Positions 24,922-34,952 of a stretch of 64,000 nucleotides of DNA are shown one piece after another. How positions within the stretch are numbered: the first letter of the stretch is position 1; every line of letters begins with the position of its first letter. This stretch comes from Sediminibacterium roseum. GTDB lineage: Bacteria > Bacteroidota > Bacteroidia > Chitinophagales > Chitinophagaceae. The stretch is from contig NZ_JAACJS010000012.1 of NCBI RefSeq assembly GCF_009939005.1, positions 186,001 through 250,000 on the forward strand. Reading direction: 5' to 3'. The notes below the pieces were generated by a model that made no database searches, was not told the origin of the DNA, and saw nothing but the letters and a program-made list of their open reading frames with translations. Made by a program: the position numbers and the translations under genes.

Positions 24922-26763
24922 ATGCTGCGCAGACGGCTCGCTGTTCTTTTATGGATCTTACCTTCATTCGCCTTCGCGCAGTTCAATGATGCGGAACAGT
25001 TTTCGCGCACATTTGAACTGGGCCAGACCCTGATTTACAGCTTCAGGCCGGAGGAGGCGTTAAAAGAATTCAACGATGCCTTTACCATAGCGGCACGGAT
25101 GAAGAAGCGCATCAGGATGGGCCGGAGCCTTCTCGGCGCCGCGCAGGCACAATGGTACCTCGGCCGCAACACCAACGCGATCGATACAATTAAACAGGGT
25201 TTGCAATACCTCGGCGATCCCGGCAACGACAAGAACCTGCTCAACGAAAAGCTCTTCGGTCTCCGCGTGCTCAGTAATATTTACGATGCGAACGGCGACT
25301 ACGAAAACGCATTCATCACCACCACCGAGGCGCTTTCGTATTATAAAAAGGGCGGCGACCAGCAGAATCACCTGCTCACCCTTGTGCAAATGGGCAATCT
25401 TTACCGTAATGTGGGCGAGTACCCAGCCGCGGGCCGGTATTACGAGGAGGCAGAGAAGCTTAGCCCGCAACCGCGCGAATACAGTTACCGTGAATTGTAT
25501 CACCAGAAAGGGAGGTTGTATACGGAACGTGGTTTGTTTGATTCAGCATTGATCTGTTACACCAGGGCCTTGCCGGGCCACCCCAATCCCAAAGCCATTT
25601 ACGTTCGCATCGCAGAAAATTACTGGCGCCAGAACAAACCGGAAAAGGCACGGAAATACTTCATGCTCATCTTCCGGAAAACAAAGTTTCTCGAAGACTC
25701 GCAGATCTTCACCCCGGCGTTGATCGGGTTGGGAAAGATCTACCTCAAATGGGGGCAGACAGATTCTGCCCTTAAGGTTTCATTGCGAGCATTTGAACTC
25801 GCTTCGCTGAAAAGAGCGAGGCAGAACAAACGCGATGCAAGTTTATTGCTTTCAGAGATCTATTCAAACCTGGGCGACAGCGGCCGGGCGTTTTACTATT
25901 ACAGAGAATATGTTGTGTTGAAAGATTCTGTTTTGTCTTCCCAGTTCAAAGGCCATGTATATGCATTCATACGCAAGGCAGAAGAAGCGGAACATGCATC
26001 GCAGGTGAAATTATTACGGTGGACGGTGATCGGGTTGATCGTACTTGGCGGGCTGAGCCTGTTCATACTCCTGCTTCGCACCAACAATGAAAAATTAAAA
26101 ATGCGTCAGCGCGCAGGGGAGCTTGAAATGCAGGCGCTGCGGGCCCAGATGAACCCTCATTTTATTTTCAATTGCCTGAGCGCGATCAATCATTTTATCC
26201 TGAAGAACGAAACGGAAAAAGCCTCCAGTTACCTTACGCGTTTTTCAAGGTTGATCAGGCTCGTACTTGTCAATTCAGGCAAAAGCACGATCAGCCTTGA
26301 AGAGGAACTCGATATGCTGAAACTGTACCTCGACATGGAGCAGCTTCGCTTCACCAATGCGTTCGATTACTACATCGCTTATGATGACAATGTAAAACCG
26401 GCGATGATCGAAGTGCCGTCGTTCATACTGCAGCCTTTTTGCGAAAATGCCATCTGGCACGGATTGCTGCACAAAGACGGTAAAGGGAAACTGGACATCC
26501 GTTTTCAGCTTGATAAAAATTCGTTGGTTTGTACCATCACCGACAATGGCATCGGCCGGGAAAAGGCCGCAGTGCTGAAATCGGGCTCAAAGGAGAAAAC
26601 AGATTCGTTCGGGCATAAATTAACAACGGAAAGGATCGTTCTCTTTAACAAGGGGGTGCGTAACATTGAATCTTTCTCTATCGATGACCTGGTTGATAAA
26701 AACGGGGAGGCGGCGGGCACGCGGGTTACCATTCGTATCCACAATAAAATAAAAAATGATTAA
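24922..26763 (+). CDS. LytS-type sensor histidine kinase with TPR sensor region
   Basis: A 613-residue membrane sensor kinase of the His_kinase (PF06580) class. A signal peptide (MLRRRLAVLLWILPSFAFAQ) leads into a periplasmic region of tetratricopeptide repeats (about 25-340). One membrane helix (VIGLIVLGGLSLFILLL) lies near 370-390, and a short coiled coil leads to the phosphoacceptor motif QMNPHFIFNCLSAINHF with His about 413. The ATPase part shows LQPFCENAIWHGL and DNGIGREKA. It overlaps the response regulator gene by 8 bp, so the two form a pair. Confidence 0.93.
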   Translation: MLRRRLAVLLWILPSFAFAQFNDAEQFSRTFELGQTLIYSFRPEEALKEFNDAFTIAARMKKRIRMGRSLLGAAQAQWYLGRNTNAIDTIKQGLQYLGDPGNDKNLLNEKLFGLRVLSNIYDANGDYENAFITTTEALSYYKKGGDQQNHLLTLVQMGNLYRNVGEYPAAGRYYEEAEKLSPQPREYSYRELYHQKGRLYTERGLFDSALICYTRALPGHPNPKAIYVRIAENYWRQNKPEKARKYFMLIFRKTKFLEDSQIFTPALIGLGKIYLKWGQTDSALKVSLRAFELASLKRARQNKRDASLLLSEIYSNLGDSGRAFYYYREYVVLKDSVLSSQFKGHVYAFIRKAEEAEHASQVKLLRWTVIGLIVLGGLSLFILLLRTNNEKLKMRQRAGELEMQALRAQMNPHFIFNCLSAINHFILKNETEKASSYLTRFSRLIRLVLVNSGKSTISLEEELDMLKLYLDMEQLRFTNAFDYYIAYDDNVKPAMIEVPSFILQPFCENAIWHGLLHKDGKGKLDIRFQLDKNSLVCTITDNGIGREKAAVLKSGSKEKTDSFGHKLTTERIVLFNKGVRNIESFSIDDLVDKNGEAAGTRVTIRIHNKIKND

Positions 26764-27505
26764 AGCGCTGATCATAGACGATGAAACGTATTCCTGCCAG
26801 GCATTGCAAACGCTGCTGCAACGCAATTGCCCGGATGTTGAAATAACTGCCTTGTGCACAGACCCACGGCACGCGGCTGCGCTTATTGCCGAACACAAAC
26901 CACAACTCGTTTTCCTGGATATAGAAATGCCGCACATGAACGGTTTCGAATTGCTCGCAAGCCTTACCCCCGTTGGGTTTGAGGTGATCTTCACCACCAG
27001 TTACGATCAATACGCCATCAAGGCCATCCGCTTCAGTGCGCTGGATTACCTGATGAAACCGGTAGATGCAGCCGAACTGAAAACAGCGGTGGAAACCTTC
27101 AAACAAAAAACGGCACCCTCGTTGCCATCGCAGCTCGATATACTTCTTTCAAAGATCACGCAGCCCGCAAAGGTGCAGGCGCGCATTGCCTTGCCAACCT
27201 CCGAGGGCCTGCAGATCATACCGGTGATGGACATCCTTTATTGCAGCTCCAGCAGTAACTATACCATACTCACTTTAAAGGAAAAACAAAAACTCACCAT
27301 CTCCAGAACACTTAAAGAAATTGAAGAGATGCTCGATGAGCACCCGTTCCTGCGTATCCACAATTCTTACATGGTTAACCTCAATGAAATCAAAAGATAC
27401 ATCCGCGGCGAAGGCGGGAGCGTAGTCATGAGCGATGGGGCCTCGGTGGATGTGTCAAGATCGCGGAAAGAACTGCTGCTGCAAAAACTCAATCCCGGCC
27501 GCTGA
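26756..27505 (+). CDS. LytTR-family response regulator
   Basis: A 249-residue transcription factor. The receiver domain (1-120) has the acidic pocket IIDDE and phosphoacceptor Asp55 in FLDIEMPHMNG, with the Lys in LMKPVDAAEL. The LytTR DNA-binding domain (about 145-245) starts at RIALPTSEGLQIIPVMDILYCSSSSNYT and includes FLRIHNSYMVNLNEIKRY. It is the partner of the kinase just upstream. LytTR proteins usually bind pairs of short direct repeats; the TonB-dependent receptor that follows is a plausible target. Confidence 0.95.
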   Translation: MIKALIIDDETYSCQALQTLLQRNCPDVEITALCTDPRHAAALIAEHKPQLVFLDIEMPHMNGFELLASLTPVGFEVIFTTSYDQYAIKAIRFSALDYLMKPVDAAELKTAVETFKQKTAPSLPSQLDILLSKITQPAKVQARIALPTSEGLQIIPVMDILYCSSSSNYTILTLKEKQKLTISRTLKEIEEMLDEHPFLRIHNSYMVNLNEIKRYIRGEGGSVVMSDGASVDVSRSRKELLLQKLNPGR

Positions 27506-27658
27506 CGCAAACCACGCACCAGATCCACCCAACCACTCATTTCCACTTGCCGCTGCTGCACGCTACCGTTAGTTTTACAGCATCAGTTTTCTCATAACTG
27601 ATATTTTTTGTTTTCGGGGATGGGTTTCCACTCGTTCCCCTTTTTTTAAATCCTGTAT

Positions 27659-30019
27659 ATGCGTGTCGCTGTTTTATCCGTCCTTTTGTTTGTTGCCAAT
27701 GCCCTGCATGCACAGGACAGCTTGTCGGCAAAAGTGATCGACGCAAAATCAGAACCACTTTCTTTTGTCTCTGTCGTATTGCTGCAACAGGGAAAGACCA
27801 TCGCATCAACCGCAACCAACGACCGCGGCTATTTTGTTTTGCCCGGTCTTCTTGAACGCGGAATTTCATACGCGATCCGGTTTTCGCTGGTGGGTTACGT
27901 ACCTGTTACAAAAACATTTACATGGCCCGACTCAAGCGCGCTTTCTCCCGTAACCATGCCTGCCGGGCAAACAACACTCGGTAACGTAACCGTTACTACA
28001 AAAAAACCATTGGTAACGCACCGCACGGACCGTTTCATCATCAACGTAGAGAACAGTTTCCTGGCCAATGGCAATTCGGGTTTGGATGTGTTGCAGCGTT
28101 CACCGGGGTTGTGGGTGGATAACACAGGCAACATCCGCATCCGCGGCAACCAGTCGGTGATGGTAATGATCAACGATGTGGTGCAGCGCATGTCGCAGGA
28201 CGAGCTGGCAGAATACCTGCGCACGCTGCGCTCAGAAGACATCAGCCGTATCGAGGTCATACCCAATCCGCCCGCAGAATACGAAGCAGCTGGCTCAGGC
28301 GGCATCGTTCACATCATCCTGAAAAAAGCAAGAAAAGATGGGCTGAATGGCTATGCATTCGGGCAATACCGGCAACAGGGGAGAGAACCCTCGGGAAACA
28401 TCGCCTCATCGCTTGATTATAAATCGGGAAAATTATACCTGCTGGGTGGGTTTTCCATTTCAAAGGATGTAAGCAATTCATTCGGGCATACGGAAAACAG
28501 TTTTACAGATCAAAGCAGTTTCAATACCATCGGAACAAGGCACATTGATAACGCGCGGCAGCAGTACAGGCTCGGGTTTTCATACGAACTTTCAAAGAAC
28601 AGCTCGCTCACCGTTCAATCGATGTCAAATGCCACGCAGATGCATCATTTCTTTTACAACGATGTAACCAGGCAGAATGCAGGCAAAACAGAAACGGGAA
28701 CCAATACCACGGACTGGACCAGGAAACCACAACAGAACAGCACCAGCGCCGTTTATACCGCTAAAACCGATACGCTGGGTTCGTCGTTCAAGATCGTAGC
28801 AGATTATACCTCCGGTAAAAGGGATGAAGTGAATGCGTTGGAAGAAAAATACACGGATCCCGCGCAGAACAGCAGGCAGGTGAATACAACACCGAGTAAA
28901 ACAAGTTTGTTTTCCATCCAGTCTGATCTCACGCAGGTGTTCGGGAAAGACTGGATCTTTCGCACCGGTGCAAAATACGCGCTTGTACACCGCGACAACA
29001 ATGTGATCATCGAAGATGTGATCAATGGCGCCCCTGTATTGAATGCAGGCAAAAGCAATCATTTCAAATACAGCGAAGACATCGCTATGTTCTATACTGC
29101 TGTGGAAAAATCCGCGGGCAGGATGGGTTATAAACTGGGATTGCGGGGCGAACAGACCTATTCAAATGGGAATTCAATCACAAGCGGGCAGCGGTTCAGC
29201 AGGAAATATTTCGGTTTGTTCCCTTCACTGTTCATCACGCGTGCGATGAACGATGACCGCACAAGCGATGTTTATTTCAGCTATGCAAGACGTTTGCAAA
29301 GACCTGGTTTCGATGAGTTGAATCCGTACCGCCTCCAACTGAACAACGTGATCACCATGCTCGGCAATCCCGACCTGCAGCCGCAATACACCAATAACTT
29401 TGAGCTCGGCTATCATTTTGCAAAAGGGTGGACGGGCAGCCTGTATTATTCACGCACCACCGGCGTGATCTCCCAGGTATCGGTTCCCGTGGGAAATTTG
29501 TTCGAGATCAAATATTACAACCTCGACCAAACCATTTCATACGGTTTGAATTTTGACGCACCCGTGAAAATAAAAGAGGGTTGGATGCTCAACAACAGTT
29601 TTTCTCTTTTTCGCGCCTATTACACACTTCAAAGTGTTGATTACACGAACACCACGTTTGCCATACGGCATGGAGAAACGATACAGCTGAAAAAACTATT
29701 TGAGATAGACTGGAGTTCCGAATACAACTCGCCTTACGTAAGGGCAAACTCGCATGTAAAAGATTTTTTTTACCTCGATATTGGTTTCAGCAGAAAGATC
29801 ATGAAAGGAAAAGGGAGGGTGCGGCTCTATTTCTCCGACATCCTCAACAAAACGCGTGAGGCTGCCAGCACCGCTTACCTGGGAACCTACACCGCGTTTT
29901 ACCAGAAAAGACAAACGCAGAATATTTCCCTTTCGTTCTCCTATAACTTCAGCCTGGGCAGGAAATTCAATAACAAAAAAATAGAAGCGGGAAGCACGGA
30001 AGAAAAAAGCCGGATCTGA
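27659..30019 (+). CDS. TonB-dependent receptor, outer-membrane beta-barrel family
   Basis: A 786-residue outer-membrane protein. After a signal peptide ending at ALHAQ, residues 21-100 form a carboxypeptidase-regulatory-like domain (SAKVIDAKSEPLSFVSVVLL). A plug-like domain follows (NSGLDVLQRSPGLWVDNTGNIRIRG to GSGGIVHIILKK). The barrel ends in the OMP_b-brl_3 pattern without the long SusC-type architecture, and no SusD partner is adjacent. Such receptors import siderophores, peptides or unknown ligands. The upstream LytS/LytTR pair may control it. A hairpin at 30124-30153 follows. Confidence 0.9.
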   Translation: MRVAVLSVLLFVANALHAQDSLSAKVIDAKSEPLSFVSVVLLQQGKTIASTATNDRGYFVLPGLLERGISYAIRFSLVGYVPVTKTFTWPDSSALSPVTMPAGQTTLGNVTVTTKKPLVTHRTDRFIINVENSFLANGNSGLDVLQRSPGLWVDNTGNIRIRGNQSVMVMINDVVQRMSQDELAEYLRTLRSEDISRIEVIPNPPAEYEAAGSGGIVHIILKKARKDGLNGYAFGQYRQQGREPSGNIASSLDYKSGKLYLLGGFSISKDVSNSFGHTENSFTDQSSFNTIGTRHIDNARQQYRLGFSYELSKNSSLTVQSMSNATQMHHFFYNDVTRQNAGKTETGTNTTDWTRKPQQNSTSAVYTAKTDTLGSSFKIVADYTSGKRDEVNALEEKYTDPAQNSRQVNTTPSKTSLFSIQSDLTQVFGKDWIFRTGAKYALVHRDNNVIIEDVINGAPVLNAGKSNHFKYSEDIAMFYTAVEKSAGRMGYKLGLRGEQTYSNGNSITSGQRFSRKYFGLFPSLFITRAMNDDRTSDVYFSYARRLQRPGFDELNPYRLQLNNVITMLGNPDLQPQYTNNFELGYHFAKGWTGSLYYSRTTGVISQVSVPVGNLFEIKYYNLDQTISYGLNFDAPVKIKEGWMLNNSFSLFRAYYTLQSVDYTNTTFAIRHGETIQLKKLFEIDWSSEYNSPYVRANSHVKDFFYLDIGFSRKIMKGKGRVRLYFSDILNKTREAASTAYLGTYTAFYQKRQTQNISLSFSYNFSLGRKFNNKKIEAGSTEEKSRI

Positions 30020-30123
30020 TGTTAAGGCTTAGAAAAATTGAGGGCTACTGTTCGTGCCTTGTGTTATTTGTATTATATTCGGATCAATACGACCCGTTAT
30101 GGATAATACAAATCAACCCAATA

Positions 30124-30153
30124 GAAAAGCCCGCGTTTCTAAAAGAGGGCTTT
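30124..30153 (+). terminator. Probable terminator of the TonB-dependent receptor gene
   Basis: AAAGCCC and GGGCTTT pair around a 14-nt loop about 105 bp after the stop. The following sequence is only moderately T-rich. Confidence 0.5.
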
Positions 30154-30211
30154 GGTTCGGCTTTATCGAATTTGTTGTACTCAGTATTGCCGATTTTCTT
30201 GGCTCGATGGG

Positions 30212-30661
30212 CTAGGCGCGTTTTGCAAAAGCGATCACCAGTGCGCCTGCTGTCATCAGCGCGCCACCTGTTACTACCTGCCATGTGATTTTTTCCTTGA
30301 GGAATATCGCCGCAAGCACGATGGCAAATACCAATGAAACACGTTCCAGCGGGTTTACCTGGGAGGCATCACCATCTTTCAATGCACGAAAAGTGAGCAT
30401 AGATGAAACCGCGGTAACAACTCCGGCTATGAGCAGGTAGATCCATGTTTTTTTGTCGATCGATGCGATCTCAGGAAGACTGCCATTCACCGCCACCGCG
30501 ATCCAGGTAACCACCAGGATCATCACCGCCTGTATGGCAAATGCAAGGTTAGAATCAACTTTCCTGATCCCCGCTTTCGACAACACAGTAACCACCGCAG
30601 CCGAAAACGCCGCGAGCAACGCATAAAGTACCCACATAGAAGTCGATTTTGATTTTCGCAT
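30212..30661 (-). CDS. EamA-domain transporter, single-domain form
   Basis: A 149-residue inner-membrane protein consisting of one EamA (DMT superfamily) unit with five hydrophobic helices. Family landmarks are the N-terminal WVLYALLAAFSAAVVTVLSKAGI, the LTFRALKDGDASQVNPLERVSLVFAIVLA segment and FLKEKITWQVVTGGALM. Single-unit EamA proteins work as dimers. The substrate is unknown. In-frame codons extend to 30715, but the ATG at 30661 starts the domain. Confidence 0.9.
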   Translation of the reverse strand: MRKSKSTSMWVLYALLAAFSAAVVTVLSKAGIRKVDSNLAFAIQAVMILVVTWIAVAVNGSLPEIASIDKKTWIYLLIAGVVTAVSSMLTFRALKDGDASQVNPLERVSLVFAIVLAAIFLKEKITWQVVTGGALMTAGALVIAFAKRA

Positions 30662-30764
30662 AGTAATGCGGACAAAAAAAGCTTGCCAGTGCAGGCCACA
30701 GCTTGGAGTCTGCACTTGCAGCTTGCATCCGAAAAGCGTATCTTACCTGTCTAAACCTTATAAC

Positions 30765-31415
30765 ATGAAAAACATTGCCATTGCCATCTGCGCCGTTGCA
30801 TTGTTGTTTGCTGCCTGTAAGAGCGGAACAACGGAGCCGGCAAAAACAGATTCAACCGCTGCTGCAACCGCTTCAGCCGATAACAAATCGGAATGGGTGC
30901 CGGTAGACTCGGCCACCGCCATGAAAGCCATGATGGATGCCGCCACACCGGGCAAAGAGCACGAAATGCTCGCCAAAATGAACGGAAACTGGAAAGCCGA
31001 AACCACCATGTGGATGGCGCCCGACGGGCCGCCCATGGTTTCAACCGGGAACGTGGTATACAAAATGATTCTCGGCGGTCGCTACCAGCAAATGCTCTTC
31101 TCCGGTAACATGATGGGTGCGCCGTTTGAGGGCATCGGAACAACGGGTTACGACAATGCAAGAAAAGTATTCATCAGCAGCTGGATGGATAACCAAAGCA
31201 CATCTGTAATGAACCTCGACGGTACATGGGACGAAGCAAGCAAAACCATCACCTTCACGGGCAAGATGTTCTGCGCTCCCAACGGAAAATGGTGCGATAT
31301 GAAAGAGACCTTCAGGATCATCGACGATAAGAACCAGTTGATGGAAATGTGGGGCCCCGATATGAAAACAGGAAAGCCATACAAGAATATGGAGATCAAA
31401 CTGACAAAAAAATAA
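30765..31415 (+). CDS. DUF1579 lipoprotein
   Basis: A 216-residue exported protein. The N-terminus MKNIAIAICAVALLFAACKSG is a lipoprotein signal (Cys18), followed by an Ala/Thr/Ser linker. The DUF1579 domain runs from GKEHEMLAKMNGNWKAETTMWM through the SWMDNQSTSVMNLDGTWDEASKTITF core to the C-terminus. These domains form lipocalin-like barrels; no ligand is known. A clear terminator follows. Confidence 0.92.
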   Translation: MKNIAIAICAVALLFAACKSGTTEPAKTDSTAAATASADNKSEWVPVDSATAMKAMMDAATPGKEHEMLAKMNGNWKAETTMWMAPDGPPMVSTGNVVYKMILGGRYQQMLFSGNMMGAPFEGIGTTGYDNARKVFISSWMDNQSTSVMNLDGTWDEASKTITFTGKMFCAPNGKWCDMKETFRIIDDKNQLMEMWGPDMKTGKPYKNMEIKLTKK

Positions 31416-31436
31416 TCACCGCCAATAACAGCAAAC

Positions 31437-31471
31437 AAAAAGGTTGCCGCGTGTAAACGGCAACCTTTTTG
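31437..31471. terminator. Bidirectional intrinsic terminator
   Basis: AAAAAGGTTGCCG and CGGCAACCTTTTT form a 13-bp stem with an 8-nt loop between the convergent genes ending at 31415 and 31488. Confidence 0.88.
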
Positions 31472-31487
31472 TTTTCGGATCTTCTGT

Positions 31488-32432
31488 CTATTTCTTTGGA
31501 ACAGGCGCTGGTATCGCTTTACTGTCGATCACCGTCAACCTGTTGCTCACATACCAGTTCTCAGCATTCAGCACAACCGAACTGTATTCAAGTGTAGCCG
31601 ATTTGCCATCTTTTTCCCACCTGTAATGGCGTATTGAACCGGCCGCAGTAACGGTTGGTTCAAAACCAAACAGGTTTGTATAATAAGCCGGCCAGGTGGC
31701 AAGCGCCTGTTTTTCGGCATCGCTGCGGCTCAGGCCACCCACGGATACCGAGTAATAATCAAGCGTTCCCGTATAACCGTAAATGATGTTGTCCTGTAAA
31801 TAAACGCCACGCAAACCTTTTCCCCTGCAGCCGGCGGTGTTTTCGGCAAAATAGCAGTAGTTGTCGTAGACCAGTTTGGATCCTTCCTTTTGCGTTTTGA
31901 TCTTGTTTGTTTTTCGCTCAAAAAAAGGTTTGTTTTCCTTTTCCAATTTCTCTTTCAGTTCATCAAACGATACGCCGAATGGAAAACCTTCCCAGGAGAT
32001 CGTTTTCATGGCTATCGAACCTTTCTCTGCATTTTCTATTTTCAACCGCGCATCTGAAACGATCTTATCGCGCGCCTCCCGTATCGTGTATTTCGCCTTC
32101 ATCACTTCCAAAACTTTCTCTTCGGTAAAGTCTTTCAGATCAGGCGCTTTTTCAAAATCGCTGATCGACCTGAGCGCGCTATCGTAGTAACTGGGAACCG
32201 TTTTCGCGATCTCTGCCTCCGCCATCACCTGCAGGTAAAGGATCTTGCAGTTGGTAGACTCGAGTTTCTTTTTACACTCATCCAGGTAAGACAATGCTTT
32301 TTTCCAGTCGCCTTTTCCATACGCATCTTCTGCCAGCAGGTAAGCCGCTTTTGCTTCAACATTGCTCAGCTGCGCATGTGAACTTAAAAAGGAAAATAAA
32401 ACAACAGGTAATACAAGAAGGAACTTTCTCAT
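31488..32432 (-). CDS. Exported TPR-like protein of unknown function
   Basis: A 314-residue protein with a signal peptide (MRKFLLVLPVVLFSFLSSHAQ). Residues about 22-110 form helix pairs resembling tetratricopeptide repeats (AAYLLAEDAYGKGDWKKALSYLDECKKKL). The C-terminal part is beta-rich with two pairs of Cys (NYCYF, AGCRG) and a region WEGFPFGVSFDELKEKL that resembles the start of uncharacterised periplasmic domains. No enzyme motif is seen. Confidence 0.75.
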   Translation of the reverse strand: MRKFLLVLPVVLFSFLSSHAQLSNVEAKAAYLLAEDAYGKGDWKKALSYLDECKKKLESTNCKILYLQVMAEAEIAKTVPSYYDSALRSISDFEKAPDLKDFTEEKVLEVMKAKYTIREARDKIVSDARLKIENAEKGSIAMKTISWEGFPFGVSFDELKEKLEKENKPFFERKTNKIKTQKEGSKLVYDNYCYFAENTAGCRGKGLRGVYLQDNIIYGYTGTLDYYSVSVGGLSRSDAEKQALATWPAYYTNLFGFEPTVTAAGSIRHYRWEKDGKSATLEYSSVVLNAENWYVSNRLTVIDSKAIPAPVPKK

Positions 32433-32540
32433 TGTTCAGTGCTCTTTTTGAGCAGCCAATTTATTTGTTTTTTGAGAATTCCGGGTGAAAAGTCTTTTTC
32501 GGCCGCACGCATATTATTTTGTTCAATAATACGAGTGCTG

Positions 32541-33416
32541 TTATTGAAGCCATTCCTTTAAATGATTTCTTATCACTTCAGGCTTTTCCAACACGAAGAG
32601 ATGTGCGGCGCTGTCAACAACTCGAACCTGCGTATTTTTTATTTTGTTCCGCAAAAATTCCGAAACCTGCCTGGTAAAAGGTATATCAAGCCTCCCGTAC
32701 AATACCAGCAAGGGTTTACGTACCTGTGAAATACGTTTGGCGGCCACCCGTTTGTCGAACAAGGGCCCCGTTACATTCTTTCTTTTTACTTTGCCGGAAG
32801 CGGTGTTGGTCACATACGCACGCACAGCCGCATCCACGGGCGCCGTTTCGCGGTAGGGGCCATCGAGCCAATAATGAATGAAGTTCTCAACCACCAGATC
32901 TGGTTCATTGGTGTTGAAATAACTGTCGGGCCTTACGTATACGCGTTTTCCCATCGTATCGCTTTTCATTACGTCTTCCCATCCATTGACGGCCGGTGAG
33001 CACAGCACCAGCTTCGAAACTTTTTCAGGATGCGCCAATGCAAAATCGATCACGCACGAGGCGCCAAGCGAGATCCCCGCAAACGAAGCTTTCGGAACAT
33101 TGAGCACACGCATTACGCGGTAGATCACTTCTGCAATGCGGATACTGGTATCAACACCGGCCGATTGCCCATGACCCGGAAGATCAAGCTGTATTACGCG
33201 ATGGTCTTTCGCAAGTGAATCGGCCTGCCTGTCCCATATATGCATGTCCAGGAAACCCGGGTGCAGAAGAACAACCGCCGGCCCCTTGCCCTGGTCGCAG
33301 TAATATATTTTTAATTTACCCGCAGAAAGATAGCCAAAGGTTTTTGGCGCGGCCGCCTGCGCAAAACTTTGCAGGACAGCGATCGTGCACAAACCAATCA
33401 ACAATATGCGGTTCAT
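32541..33416 (-). CDS. Secreted alpha/beta-fold hydrolase
   Basis: A 291-residue exported alpha/beta hydrolase. A signal peptide ends near QSFAQ. The HPG oxyanion region (VLLHPGFLDMHIWDRQ), the nucleophile elbow GISLGAS, the acid after a late strand (LYGRLDIPF) and the His in DSAAHLFVLEKP complete the fold. It resembles the protein at 9736-10608. The upstream gap (33417-33569) contains inverted TTGTAAACG motifs, a possible operator. In-frame codons extend to 33557 across those motifs, so the ATG at 33416 was chosen. Confidence 0.85.
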   Translation of the reverse strand: MNRILLIGLCTIAVLQSFAQAAAPKTFGYLSAGKLKIYYCDQGKGPAVVLLHPGFLDMHIWDRQADSLAKDHRVIQLDLPGHGQSAGVDTSIRIAEVIYRVMRVLNVPKASFAGISLGASCVIDFALAHPEKVSKLVLCSPAVNGWEDVMKSDTMGKRVYVRPDSYFNTNEPDLVVENFIHYWLDGPYRETAPVDAAVRAYVTNTASGKVKRKNVTGPLFDKRVAAKRISQVRKPLLVLYGRLDIPFTRQVSEFLRNKIKNTQVRVVDSAAHLFVLEKPEVIRNHLKEWLQ

Positions 33417-33505
33417 AGGCAGGCGGTTATTGCTGTTAAACATAAGCATATTAACGATACGGGCATGAACATCACCGCGGGGAGAAGTGAAACCTATGCA
33501 TCCGT

Positions 33506-33543
33506 TTGTAAACGTTTGTAAAACAGATGTCAACCGTTTACAA
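33506..33543. promoter_or_regulatory. Candidate operator: inverted TTGTAAACG pair
   Basis: TTGTAAACG at 33506-33514 and its inverse CGTTTACAA at 33535-33543, with a third partial copy (GTTTGTAAAA) between them, lie 90-130 bp upstream of the hydrolase start. The half-sites recall LacI/GntR-type operators, but no regulator gene is adjacent. Confidence 0.4.
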
Positions 33544-33569
33544 GCAATGGTTGACAAGTTGTCTGTCTG

Positions 33570-34952
33570 TCATCTCATCGCCTCAATTCCCAAACGATCC
33601 CTTACCAGTTCTTTACCCAGCAAACGGCTGCCTTTCCCGGTGATCACGTAATCATCTTCGATCCGGATGCCGCCCAGGGTTCTGAAGGGTTCCAGCTTAT
33701 CGTAATTGATAAAACCCGCATGCTTCTTTGTCGCGGCCCATTCATCCATAAGATATGGGTTGAAATACAAACCCGGCTCGATCGTAAGCACAAATCCTTC
33801 TTCCAGTTCTTTGCCAAGACGCAGGGATTTCAAACCGAACTGCGTGCTTTTTTTAACCGTGTCTGAATAACCAACGTATGCTTCGCCGAGGTTTTCCATA
33901 TCATGCACATCAAGCCCCATCATATGTCCCAACCCGCATTGAAAAAACAACGCATGGGCCCCTTGCTGCACCGCTTCTTTGCTGTCGCCTTTCATCAACC
34001 CTAGCTCTTTCAGTCCTTCGGCAAGCACCTCACAGGCTTTGAAATGAACATCGCGGAAAAGGATGCCGGGTCTGAGCATCTCAACAGCTGCTGTATGTGC
34101 ATTCAAAACGATATCGTATGCTTCCGACTGCATGGCGGTAAATTTTTTACCTGCAGGAAAGGTGCGTGTCATATCACCCGCGTAATGCATAGCCGTTTCT
34201 GCGCCGCCATCGCACAAAACCATCTGGCCGTTCTGCAATACATTTCCCGCGGCATGGTTGTGCAGGTATTGGCCATTCACGGTAAGAATCGTGGGAAATG
34301 CGAGCTGCCCGCCGCTGCTTACCGCAATGCCCTGCAGACGGCCGGCGATCTCCGATTCGTTCATGCCTTCCCTCGAAATACTTATGGCCGCCGCATGCAT
34401 ATCAACCGTAATGTCCACGGCTTTTTCTATCGCCGCTATTTCTTCCACTGATTTGAGGGAACGCTGCGCGATGATCGCTTTGACCAGCGGCAATGAAACA
34501 TTTTCCATCAATTCCTTAACGGTAACGTTCATCCACGACGCCAGTTTTAAGATCAGTTCCGGCCGGTAAGGTTTTACGTAATGGATCTTTCTCCCTTTGG
34601 CAGCGGCCTTCTGCAGTAAAGCCGGCAGCGATCCCATCGGCCGCACATTGGCAATACCGGCACGCGCCGATTGCTCGGTGAGTTTGGTGAGCGGGCCCGT
34701 CCATACAATGTCTTCAATGCCCTGGTCATCGCCAAACAACATCTCTTCCCCGCTCTCCGCATCGATCGCCAGCACGAGGTAGGGGCGGTCTATCCCCGTA
34801 AAATACAGGAAGCTGCTGTCTTGCCTGAAATGATAAAGGTTGTCGGCATAATTCATACTGCTTTCCTCATTGCCCGGTAAAAGCACAATGCCGTCCGTCA
34901 GATCTTCCGCCAGCCGTTTGCGGCGCACGCTGTAAGTATGGGTTGTAAACAT
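33570..34952 (-). CDS. Aminopeptidase P family metallopeptidase
   Basis: A 460-residue cytoplasmic enzyme of the Xaa-Pro aminopeptidase (M24B) family, which removes an N-terminal residue before proline. The N-terminal AMP_N domain spans about 1-150. The creatinase-fold domain has the dinuclear metal ligands in order: Asp in LCDGGAE, Asp in YAGDMTRTF, His in CGLGHMMGLDVHD, Glu in LTIEPGLYF and Glu in GIRIEDDYV. Proline-directed peptidases here and at 35297 could assist degradation of proline- or hydroxyproline-rich peptides, which is a contextual guess. Confidence 0.95.
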   Translation of the reverse strand: MFTTHTYSVRRKRLAEDLTDGIVLLPGNEESSMNYADNLYHFRQDSSFLYFTGIDRPYLVLAIDAESGEEMLFGDDQGIEDIVWTGPLTKLTEQSARAGIANVRPMGSLPALLQKAAAKGRKIHYVKPYRPELILKLASWMNVTVKELMENVSLPLVKAIIAQRSLKSVEEIAAIEKAVDITVDMHAAAISISREGMNESEIAGRLQGIAVSSGGQLAFPTILTVNGQYLHNHAAGNVLQNGQMVLCDGGAETAMHYAGDMTRTFPAGKKFTAMQSEAYDIVLNAHTAAVEMLRPGILFRDVHFKACEVLAEGLKELGLMKGDSKEAVQQGAHALFFQCGLGHMMGLDVHDMENLGEAYVGYSDTVKKSTQFGLKSLRLGKELEEGFVLTIEPGLYFNPYLMDEWAATKKHAGFINYDKLEPFRTLGGIRIEDDYVITGKGSRLLGKELVRDRLGIEAMR